Source of the DNA: Undaria pinnatifida
Taxonomy: Eukaryota; Sar; Phaeophyceae; Laminariales; Alariaceae
NCBI GenBank assembly: GCA_012845835.1
Contig: JABAKD010000001.1
Span: 1,939,501-2,003,500, forward strand
Direction: 5' to 3'
Length of the DNA stretch: 64,000 bases
In this document: piece after piece, positions 22,600 to 33,400 of the stretch
Position numbering within the stretch: the first letter of the stretch is position 1
How the letters are laid out: every line of letters starts with the position of its first letter
Position numbers and translations under genes: made by a program
Notes under the pieces: model-generated
Told to the model about the DNA's origin: nothing
Seen by the model: only the letters and a program-made list of their open reading frames with translations
The model's database searches: none

Positions 22600-25500
22600 G
22601 CCAGAAAACGTTATTGAAGTTGCAGTTTTCGAAGTGTCACCTTAGCTATTTTGCGCAAGAAAATGTGGAAAAAACGCAGAAAAAGAAAACAAGAACTCTT
22701 GCTCATGATCTCCTGATATGTACTCGGCGCAAACATGTACCGAGGGGCTGGTGTGCGACCGAAGAGACGAAGGCGGAGTTGAATGCTCGATGGCAGAATA
22801 GGGAAGACGCGAGGAAACGGGTCCGTTCTGCTCTGAACGATCGTGGTCTATGGCGAGCCTTAAAGCGACCATCAAACAGCTGAAACGCACGCGGGCGGAA
22901 GCTGTACAGAGGTTCTTCGAAGGTTACGTCATCCAACTCGAAGGGCGTGTCCGAGAAGGTGACCAGTTTGGCTCCTACAAACACCTAAAGGGGGTGGATG
23001 TGGAAGGGAAGAGGGCGTTTAATTCGTAGTACATCAAGGACGAGGAAGGTCGATTGCTGCGGGATAATGCCCTATTCCGCGAGCGGTGGGTGAGGTGGTT
23101 TAATAAATTGCTTAACACCAAGCCGCCGACCCTTGACCCGAGCATTGTGGACGAGCTTAAGCAGTGGCCCCCGTGCAGACCATTGGACGATGTCCCGTTT
23201 AGGTACGAAGTGGAGGAGGCGATCCTTGCGTCGGCGAACCGAAAGGCGGTAGGGCCCAATGGTCTCCCGGCAGAGCTCTTGAAGGTCTTGGCCGACGAAG
23301 GAGAATTGGACACGCTCGGAAAGTTCCCCGATATCATCGTCGCTGTGTGGAGGGGTGGTAACGATTATGGTCCTTCACAAGAAGAAAGATCGCACAAAGT
23401 GTGGCAATTATCGTGGTATCTCCCTCGTGACTCACGCCGGCAAAGTACTCCTCAAAGTAGTCGCGGGTCGCCTGAATGACTATTGCGAACGCGAGAACAT
23501 TCTGCCGGAGGAACAGTGTGGGTTCAGACCCCAACGCTCGACGGTTGACATGATGTTCGTAGTACGACGACTGCAGGAACTGGCGCGGAAGAAGGACACC
23601 CCCTTGCACTTGTGCTTTATCGACCTTACCAAAACATATGACTCCGTCGACCGATCCCTTCTGTGGGATGTCCTTGCTCGTTTTGGCGTGCCACCGAGAA
23701 TGCTCGCCGTCTTCCGCCGATTCCACGACGGCATGCAAGCATGCGTGTGGTTGGACGATGGAGAGTGCTCGGATAAGTTCGACGTGGGGCAAGGTGTCAG
23801 GCAAGGATGCGTGCTCGCACCACTGCTGTTCAACATGTTTTTCACGGCAGTACTGCGTGTGGCCGAGAAACGCTTCCTCGCTGATGCAGCCATCATGGAC
23901 AACATGGTGCAGCTTCAACGAAAGAAGGAGAAAGGCGAAAAGAAGGGCACTTTACACACTGGAAATTCAACGGGCGGGGGGGAAGGAGGAGGAGCAGGTG
24001 CAGATATTGTGGGGTACTGTACGCTGACGATGCGGGCATCGTATCGCGATCATCAGAAGGGCTGGAGAGGATGATGACGATGATCGTGACTGCGTGCTCG
24101 GCGTTCGGGTTTACGGTCTCCGAGGCGAAAACAGAGATCATGTGCCTGCAAACCAAAGGTGGCGGGAAGGTGTCGTTCATCATCAATGCATCCGGCCAGG
24201 TATACAAACAAGCAATCGAGTTTGTGCACTTGGGAGGGGCTATCACCGCAGACAGAGAACTTAGCATTGAAATATCGCGGCGTCTTCAGAGGGCCTGGGC
24301 GTGCGTCCAGCGGTACAAGATGGAAATCTATGATCGCCCGGGTGTGCGCTTACGGTTGAAGGTGCGGTTGCTGAAAGCCGAGGTGGTCGAGACTCTACTC
24401 TACGGTTATATGACGTGGAGCCCGAACAAGTCTGACTATGACAGGCTACGACGGGTTCACCACTCCATGCTCCTCCGATGCCTCGGGTGGCGGAAACGGA
24501 AGCGCGACGATCACACCCTATCGTACGCCGACGCGTTTGCCAAGACAGCTTCCGAGAGCATAGAGGCGATAGTGCGCAAACGGAGGATATTGCTTGCGGG
24601 ATTTGTAGCACGTATGGGGGAGGGGCGTCTGCCACAGAGGGTGGTGTTCAAGGACCTTGTTGGGGGTAAGGGCTACTCAGGGGGCAAGAAAAGGACTGGT
24701 TCGTGCACCTGAAAGAGGATATGTCGGTCTTCGGAATGAAGTTCGAAGGGTGACGAAAGGGTGCTCAGAAGGCCGGCAAATGGTTTCGACGGATAGAGGA
24801 GGGAGCCGAGTTATTCATGCGGAGATGGCATGAGGCGGAGAGACGCAGAGCTGCTGATCGACGCGCAAAGGCCGCGGCAGCATCATCCACCGTTGGCGTC
24901 CCTAAACGGCGGGGGGGAGGGGGGGAGGGGGCAGGGGGGGGCGGGGGGGGGGAGGGGGGAGGGGGGAAGGGGGGAGGGAGGAGGGGAGGAGGGCGTCCTG
25001 CCCAAGAGACTGAAGTTTGGGTCTGGCCATCATCGTCTTGAAAATTGTGGGCCTGCCAATGGCCGCCACAATTTGGCGTAAGGCCGCCCTGACTTCTTCG
25101 CCTTGTTGCGTTCTCTCCCCAGTGCTATTGGCGCACTTGATACCCTCTATGAGCCCAATGCCGTCTTTAGCCAGTTCCTAGGGTCTGCTAGTATGACGTT
25201 TTTTTTCTTTTCCTTTCCTTGCTTCCTCTTCGTGTCTCGCCTTTTCTTGCTGTTCTTGACTTTTTTTTCCTTTCCTTACCTTTTTGGCTTTCTTTCCTTT
25301 CCTTTCCTTTCCTTTCCTTTCCTTTCCTTTCCTTTCCTTTCCTTTCCTTTCCTTTCCTTTCCTTTCCTTTCCTTTCCTTTCCTTTCCTTTCCTTTCCTTT
25401 CCTTTCCTTTCCTTTCCTTTCCTTTCCTTTCCTTTCCTTTCCTTTCCTTTCCTTTCCTTTCCTTTCCTTTCCTTTCCTTTCCTTCCCTTCCCTTTCCTTC

Positions 25501-26125
25501 CCTTCCCTTTCCTTTCCTTTCCTTTCCTTTCCTTTCCTTTCCTTTCCTTTCCTTTCCTTTCCTTTCCTTTCCTTTCCTTTCCTTTCCTTTCCTTTCCTTT
25601 CCTTTCCTTTCCTTTCTTTCCTTTCCTTTCCTTTCCTTTCCTTTCCTTTCCTTTCCTTTCCTTTCCTTTCCTTTCCTTTCCTTTCCTTTCCTTTCCTTTC
25701 CTTTCCTTTCCTTTCCTTTCCTTTCCTTTCCTTTCTCTTCTTTTATTTTAATTGTTTCTTTTTTCCGACTGACTTGAGTATAACGTGCGTATGCATAGTG
25801 ATAGGTACTACGTGTAATGTATACGTGGTAGTCTTTCTTGGGTGGCAAGCGGTATAGTCAGTTTTCCAGGCGCGAAGAGTGAAACGTATGCACCAGTATG
25901 GACCTGGCACATCGTAGGCGGACTCCCGATTTCATTTTCTGAATGTTTTTGGCGGAGGCATGAATTGCGTCAGCTGTGATATATGTGTGTACCACCTTTG
26001 GTTTGTGTTTTTTCCCTGTGGTTTTCCTCAGCTCCAGTGACTGGAGCCTGTCCTTTGACCACGGACTTGATTATGCGAGTTAGTGTGAGAACAACAACAG
26101 TAAGTGTCGCTGCAAAATAGACGCT
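22600..26125 (+). mobile_element. LINE (non-LTR) retrotransposon, 5'-truncated, pol disrupted
   Basis: Coding begins near 22690 in the linker before RT (KAELNARWQNREDARK) without an endonuclease domain. It continues with [74 protein letters not shown] and Y-A-D-D at 24020-24031. The C-terminal region ends near 24740. A stop (TAG at 23026) and frameshifts near 23360 and 24010 break it. The 3' region has a G-rich tract (24907-25000), a huge CCTTT array, a conserved 3'UTR (25780-26095) and an AACAACAAC tail near 26090. The copy at 61205-63766 is the same family. Confidence 0.88.
25290..25735 (+). repeat. (CCTTT)n pentanucleotide array in LINE 3'UTR
   Basis: About 445 bp of nearly pure CCTTT, with a few CCCTT variants near 25483-25510 and one CTTTC slip near 25616. 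The matching part of the minus-strand LINE copy (61560-61700) is only a degenerate AAAGA/AAAAG-rich stretch, so the array expanded in this copy. The long Leu-Ser-Phe-Pro frames here are not genes. Confidence 0.95.
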
Positions 26126-26601
26126 AAAGGTTTGTCTGAACCCGTTGCAATGAGCTGCAGTAGAGTTTACCATTTACTCGAGACAAGGGTTGGGGTCCAC
26201 TGTGCACGAGGCAAAGGGGACTAACTCTGCAATGGTTGATTGAGTTTGATTGGATCAGGGTTCGGATTGGGGATATGGTTGAGGGTACCTTACTGCTCAT
26301 TGGTATTGTTTCGTGTTCTTTTTTTTCTTCTTGGAAGTAGTCTGGTGTGCTGGCTTGCATATGTTTTGCCCTCGTGTCCATTGCTGTTGGCATTGCATGG
26401 CCAAATCACCTTGCTGTGTACTTTTGCCCCGCTGTATCTCTGTCTCGTAGTTTTGGCCCGCAGAGCTCGCCCATCTAGGAGGTATTGGCACGGGCAATTC
26501 TTGTGCCGGATGTACATGTGGGTGGAGAGATAAGTTTGGTGTGACGAACACCCACGTTGGTGTTCGGGAAATGGCTGATACACACCGTGAAATGTTTGTA
26601 T
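26126..26601. other. No gene recognised
   Basis: This stretch runs from the LINE tail to the next MITE. The open frame at 26240-26533 is hydrophobic by translation, but no family or splice context supports it. Confidence 0.45.
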
Positions 26602-26956
26602 CAGTGGGTACCCCGGTTTAAGAGCGCCCCGTGACAGGCCGAAACAACACGCGCTCATGACTACAAAGCGCTCTTAACGGTAGTGGGAAATGCATGGCTT
26701 TTGGTACAGGCGGGACATGCCGATTTGACCGCTCTTAACCCCTTTAGAGCCCCCAAACCCCTCCGTATATTTATTCCAAGAAATTTGTCCCCCAAAACGG
26801 CTTTCCAGTTGTGAAGACGTTAACCCCTTTACAACTGGAAACCCGTTTTGGGGCCAAAGTTATTCGGATATAGTATGGGGAGGGGTTCGGGGGCTCTAAA
26901 GGGGTTAAGCCCCGAATGGTCTTATCCTGGGCGCTCTTAAATCGGGGTACCCACTG
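26602..26956. mobile_element. Foldback MITE, CAGTGGGTACCC family
   Basis: The termini CAGTGGGTACCCCGGTTTAA and its near-complement at the right end bracket 355 bp. Inside, 26736-26822 and 26823-26908 are inverted copies (TTAACCCCTTTAGAG...CTCTAAAGGGGTTAA, with CCAGTTGT and ACAACTGG at the centre), so most of the element can fold into one hairpin. It shares termini with the 4186-4381 element. No target duplication is obvious. Confidence 0.75.
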
Positions 26957-27439
26957 TAGACCTTACCCTAACCCAACCAAACCCAACCAACCATTGTAGC
27001 GGCAGTTCCCTCCGTTTCGTACCAGTACAAAGCTAGCGTGCCTAAACATTTTTTTGTCGAAGACGTGGTGAGCCGTGCTGTTGTGGTTATAAATGTAGTT
27101 CAAGGTACATGCCAACAGTGTTCTCGAATGTGTGGTATTATCACGCGCAGAAGGAAGGCACCACTGGTGCTAAAAGGATGATTGTATTACAGCAGTGTGC
27201 CGCGCTTTCGCAACAAGGCCGCCCAGAGCGCTTCTGGAAGGGAGAATGCACCGACTGATGGCGGGTAGGGACCTCGGCAAGAGGACAGTCTACACCGTAC
27301 TATAGCGCGGCAAAAATGTTGAGGGTGAAGTGATGTGTATGTAGTAGACCCCAATTCGCGAATAAGAAATCCAGCCCTTGATCAGGGTCAAATAATCGGG
27401 AGTAGATATCATATGTTTCTTTCTACTAAGACATATGCA
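26957..27439. other. Upstream region of the propeller gene, no gene recognised
   Basis: Contains a short CCCTAACCCAACCAAACCC stretch at about 26963 and otherwise unique sequence. If the gene starts at 27440 the promoter lies here; if the 18.15-kb exon is the true start, this is intron. Confidence 0.4.
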
Positions 27440-30400
27440 ATGCTCGATTTTGTGTTACAGCAGCTGTTATCGTTGACGTTTACTTGTCTAATACTGTTGT
27501 TTGATGCAGCTGTTCGTGGCGTGCTCCATCCTCAACAGAGAGGGACCCCCCCTGAGACCCTAGTCCACCTTATGCCCAACCGCCCCCGCTCCCCTACCCT
27601 CTTTCCCCTCCAGGCGGCGTCTTTGCCCTGCAGCATCCAGCTGGTACCGCGTGCAGAGCGCGGGTCGTTGGTGTACGTAGACCGCAAGGAAGCGACTTCC
27701 CGCCCAGCTAATGACGTTATCTTACCTGGGAGCAGCAGGAACCACAAAGGGACAATCACTAGCAGGAGCAGCAGCAAGAACAACAGCAGCAAGGACCGTG
27801 CGAACTTACCCCCGTCTGTTGGGCGAGTGAGTTCGCTGGGGTTAGTGATGGGTGCGGCGGCCGCGGCGGAGGTGGAGGCGGGGGCGGGGGCGGGGGGGGG
27901 GCGGGCTGGGGTCGGGGCGAGATCCGGACCGATGGGAGGTGTGGGGGCCAGCGTCGGGTCGGTGGTGGGGGCGAGGACGGGGGGGGCGATGGAGAGGCGA
28001 AGACGGAGGGGGGGGTTAGGGTCGCGATCGGCTGAGGAGGTCCAGGCGGAAGGAAGGGGGGGGGGGGGACGGGGGGAGACGCTATCCGGCTGGTGGGGGA
28101 GATGGATATCTCCAAGCCTGCATACCTGCACGTGCGTATTTATGTGGCTTCGTTTTTGTTGTTTGCGTTGTTTTGTTGTTCCTACCCTCTCCCCCCCCTT
28201 CCCTCCCCCCATTAAAATTGACATGCAACTGTGGGCAGACATAATGGCATAATGGCACTTAGATTTATCGCACAGGTGTGCGTGTGGCGGTTGTTTTAAT
28301 TGGGTAGGGGAATGCCGGAGAATACGGGTAATAGTTTATGCTGGAAATGTGTCTGGGTCGCCCAGCCCACATCTGATTTGTTGTCGCTCCCAACGCTGTT
28401 GTGCGCATCCCTCCCAATGCTGTTGCGGGCATCGCCTATACGCACGTTGTTGACAGCGGTCTAACAATAACGCAGTAGAGCTTAGCGACCCCGCCCCCCC
28501 CTCACCTTCGCCCCCCCCCCCCCCCCGCCCGCCCGACCGCCACACCTCCGCTTGACGTTCTCTACCCCCGTGTTACCCTCCACTTTTCCCCTTCACATTC
28601 CCCTTTCCCCCTGCCGTCTTTTCCTCCTCATCCGTGGTATGATACCTTTTTAGTACATTTTTCAACCTTTTGTATAATACATGTGCCTGGTATGTCCTAA
28701 TTCCTACGTTTTTCATCTCTGCACCCCCCCCCCCCCCCCCCCCCCCCCTACGCCGCTTCCCCTCACCTCCAGATACACGAGGGGAAAGATGGGCGAGCGG
28801 ACACCTTGCTAGTGTCCCAGTTCGGACTCACGCGGGGCGGTGCCGTTTCGCGCGTCGACCTAGACCCGTCGCCGCGCTTCCTGCCGGCCGTACCGCCCCC
28901 GCTTGAGGCGGCCGATTGGGCGCCGCCGCCACCGCTCCCACGAACGCTGCCTCGACTCCTGGGGGCCTGGCGCGGGCCTCTCCTATGGCCGAACGAGATT
29001 AACCAGGTGCGAGAAGCTGATGGCGGCGGTGATGGCGGGGGTTGGGGGTTGGGGGAACGGTAGTTGACGTGGTAGTTTTGGAAGTGTGCCAAGGGATGCC
29101 CGATGTGCTTCTCCCCCCCCCCCCCCCCCCCCCCGCCCAGCAAACAAGTATTTGCGTGTGCAACCATTCTTCATTGCTGCGACTGCTTTTTTTCCTCCCT
29201 TGCCAATTGCTCTTCTTTTCTGCGAGTCTTTTTTGTCGTGTTGAACATTCCTCGTCCTCGGCGACCATCCTCAAGTTCTGCGTCGGTTGTGATCCTCTGT
29301 AAAACACAAGTCTTACTTCTGCCAGTATTTTCTGTTCAAACATTGCGAAGTAGCTTTAACTCGATATGTAGTGTTGGCCCAATGACGCCTCTCTGCTGCG
29401 ACCAGCCGGATACTCTCACCCAGGGTTACCGTACCCCTCCCGCGGTGATTATCTGGCAATCAACGCGGCACCTCGTCGAAGAGAGTAGCCGACAAGATAA
29501 AAAAAAAATGCGCTGGCGAATCAGCTGACTTTAATTCTCGAATGCTGTATTAAGAGCAACATATAGATAACTAATAATATTCTGTACTCGTACTCTTCCC
29601 GATATTAAAGCCGGGGGGAGAAAAACAAAATAAACCGCCTACCATACATATGATAGAGCAGTATAGGGGAAACTACAGAAATAAATTTATAAAATAGATG
29701 TGATGTTTTACCTACTAATAGCTCAAAATTCCCCACCTAAGGTATAAATACCAACACTTACCATTATAGTGGACAAAAAGTAGGACACCTCCCAATAAAA
29801 ACTCACCCATTTAGTATATTACGAGTACCAACAACGCAGCTTGCAAAGATGAGTATTGACCTGAAATTCGCCGAACTCACGGCTGACGTCTTTGAAAATT
29901 AGTTATAAAATATCTGCAAACGCTGTTCTTGTCCTCCTGCGACCATTTCTGCCGCTGGCACCACCCCTGTTTTTTTCTTGTTTCTCGCAGGTACCCCACA
30001 TCGCCCTTGTCCGCCTTACCCAGGGCGCGGCCGCGGAGACGAAGTACCGCGCGTCGATCGAAAAAACGCATATTCCTCAGCGCGTTGGAAGAAATAGCGA
30101 CACCCGAGACGCTAACGACGACGACGATGTGGGGAGCCGCGGCGGCGGTAGCGATAGTGGCACCGGCACCGACGACGGTGCGGGTAAGAAGGAGGCGCGA
30201 CACCTCCGCTTCGAGAGGGACCAGTTTAAGCTCCTCCGCCAGGAATCGGACAAGTTCAACGACCGCGGCAACAACAACAATATATTCCCGCGCCCGAACG
30301 CTGAGCCGGTGACGGCGTTTGGCGAGGATGAACCAACAGGAGCAGCACCAGCAGCGCCAGCAGCACCACTGCCGGCGGCAGCAGAATCAACCACCGCGGG

Positions 30401-33400
30401 CAATATTCCAGCAGATGGGCGTGCCGCTGCCGCTGCTGCTGCTGCTGCTGCTGTTGGATCGGAGAGCAGCGTCGGAGAGACTCGCGCGTTCCCCTTTGCT
30501 ACCCCTGATTGTGGCGTCGTCGGCAGCAGCAGCAGCAGCAGCAGCGCTGCTAGTGATGGTGGCTGGGACGAGGCAATACCCGAGCAAGCTGTATTGGTAG
30601 CGGACGGGTTTCTAGTGCCTGGGAAATCGGACGGGGGCGTTTACATTGTTATCCCCGCCGGCGCGGAGGAAGCGGCTGCCCGAAGCGTAAATCGTGGTGC
30701 CAAGGGGGAAGGTGGTCTGCGAGCTGGAGAGGGAGGGGGGGGTGGGCAAGGGCAGGCGTGGGGGAGAAGCGGGTCGGGCGAGAGGATAGTGCAGCTGACC
30801 CGCTTGAAGAGGTGAAGTTCGCGGACAGACGATTTACCCCCATTTTCTTTGTGTTTTTCTTTTTCAACCCGTATGTTGCGGTAACTGTACCGGAATGGCA
30901 TGTGCGGCACAGTTCGGCGGTGCGGTAACGTTTCTCCATGCGTATTGCTTCAGTCCTCTCCACCCCCCCCCAGTCCTCTCCACCGTCGCCCCCTTCATCC
31001 CCAACCCTCCCACCCCCTAGTGTCTATTGGTGCCATATTAGCTTGGGTTTTCGTGTTGCGTCGTTTCAAGAGGTGTTTTTTCCACAAAACGTGTTGGCTT
31101 GCCGTATCAGGAAACAAGAAGGTAGTTATGAATCCCCCCCCCCCCCCCCCTTCCCCCCCCTCCCCTTCCCCCTCCCTGCCTCCCTATCGCTCCCACTCCC
31201 ATTAGGCGTGTTGGTGTTTCTTTGCGCTGTCGTGTTGCGTAGCACATAGGGGCTGGGCGTTCTACAAGGCCGCATGGCTTATCCTTGCCGGGGGCAACAA
31301 CGTGGGTCTGACCCCCCCACCCCCCCCCCCTCCCTATCCCTCCACTTCCTTTTGTGTGCCGGGGCACTTTGCATCATCGTGGTGCATGACACAAAGGGGT
31401 TGTGGGTTCCAGAAGGCAGTGTGGATTGTCTTGCCGGGGGGCAAGAAGATGATTCTGACCCCGCCTTTCTCTCCCTCCGTATCCCTCCAACTCGATTTCG
31501 TGTGTGCTGTTGTGCTGCTTTTTTGTCGTGTTGCTTGACTCAAAGGGGATGGTTTTACCACAAGGAAGTACGGCTTATCCAGGCGGGGGGTAAAACGTTG
31601 GTGCCGACCCTTTGTCTATCCACCCGGCCCCCGGTATGCGTGTTTGTGTTGCCGTGTTGCGTGGCTCAAAGGCGTTCGGTTCCACCACAACGCGTTGTGG
31701 CCTGTGGCGCCCACGGGTAAGAATATGGTTCTGACCGCTCTCTCCCTCCCTTCTTATCCCACCCCCTTTGTGTATGTTGGTGTTTTAGCTTTGTTTGGGT
31801 TGTCGTTTTGCGTCGTGCAAAAGAGTTTGGTTTTATCTTATATCTTGTCCTGTCGGGGGCAAGGTGGTTCTGACCCCCGTGCCCCTTCCCCTTTCGTATC
31901 TCTCCCACTCCATGCATTCGTCTTGGTGTTGCTTTTGGTCGTGCTGCCTGATCCATAGGGGTTGGTTTTACCACAAGGCGGTATGGCTTATACTGCCGGG
32001 AGGCAAGAAGGTGGTGCTGACTGCGAGAGTTTACAAACCCCTGTTCGGCCAGGCGGAGGGGGAGCTGGTGCTGCTGGAGATGCCGAAGGTAACCTGAGAA
32101 GACAACAAAATATATACTTTATATCGGGCAATTACCTGTTGGCCACGGTGTCGTTTCTCAGTGTGTTTTATGTGTGCATCGTGCATGCGTGCGAGCATGA
32201 TCTTGTCGTGTCTCATCTTTTCTCGTCTCGTGTATTTTCTCTTGGCTTGTCTTTTCTCGCCTCGTGTTCTGCCGTGGTTTATCTGGTACTGTTCTGTCTT
32301 GTTTTATCTCATACTGTACTTTATTGTCTTGTCTTGTGTCTTACTTTGTCTCTTGGCTTGCCTTGCCCTGGTTTGCCTTGCCTTGCCTTGCCTTGCCTTG
32401 CCTTGCCTTGCCTTGCCTTGCCTTGTCTTGCCTTGCCTTGCCTTGCCTTGCCTTGCCTTGCCTTGCCTTGCCTTGCCTTGCCTTGCCTTGCCTTGCCTTG
32501 CCTTGCCTTGCCTTGTCTTGCCTTGCCTTGTCTTGTCTTGCCTTGCCTTGCCTTGACTTGGCTTGCCTTGCCTTGCCTTGCCTTGCCTTGCCTTGCCTTG
32601 CCTTGCCTTGCCTTGCCTTGCCTTGCCTTGCCTTGCCTTGCCTTGCCTTGCCTTGCCTTGCCTTGCCTTGCCTTGCCTTGCCTTGCCTTGCCTTGCCTTG
32701 CCTTGCCTTGCCTTGCCTTGCCTTGCCTTGCCTTGCCTTGCCTTGCCTTGCCTTGCCTTGCCTTGCCTTGCCTTGCCTTGCCTTGCCTTGCCTTGCCTTG
32801 CCTTGCCTTGCCTTGCCTTGCCTTGCCTTGCCTTGCCTTGCCTTGCCTTGCCTTGCCTTGCCTTGCCTTGCCTTGCCTTGCCTTGCCTTGTTTTGTCTTG
32901 TCTCGTCTTGCCTTGCCTTGCCTTGCCTTGGCTTGCCTTTCCTTGCCTTGCCTTGCCTTGCCTTGCCTTGCTTTGTCTTGTCTTGCCTTGCCTTGCTGTG
33001 CCTTGCCTTGTCTTGTCTTGTCTCGTCTTGCCTTGCCTTGCCTTGCCTTGCCTTGCCTTGCCTTGCCTTGCCTTGCCTTGCCTTGCCTTGCCTTGCCTTG
33101 CCTCGCCTTGCCTCGCCTTGCCTCGCCTTGCCTTGCCTTGCCTTGCCTTGCCTTGCCTTGTTTTGTCTTGTCTTGTCTCGTCTTGCCTTGCCTTGCCTTG
33201 CCCTGCCTTGCCTTGCCTTGCCTTGCCTTTCCTTGCCTTGCCTTGCCTTGCCTTGCCTTGCCTTGCCTTGCGTTGCCTTGCCTTGCCTTGCCTTGCCTTG
33301 CCTTGCCTTGCCTTGCCTTGCCGTGCCTTTGCCTTGGGTTGTCATGTACCTCAAAAGCACCCTCCTTCAATTCCACGTAGGTTATTCCCATCCATGGATT

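Noticed and set aside
25219-25857. Long Phe/Leu/Ser/Pro and Glu/Arg/Lys/Gly frames
   Set aside because: Products of the (CCTTT)n microsatellite, open in several frames on both strands.
27532-28242. 236-residue minus-strand frame, Pro/Ala-rich
   Set aside because: Antisense of the G-rich intron after propeller exon 1; no motifs, and the plus strand has a phased exon chain.
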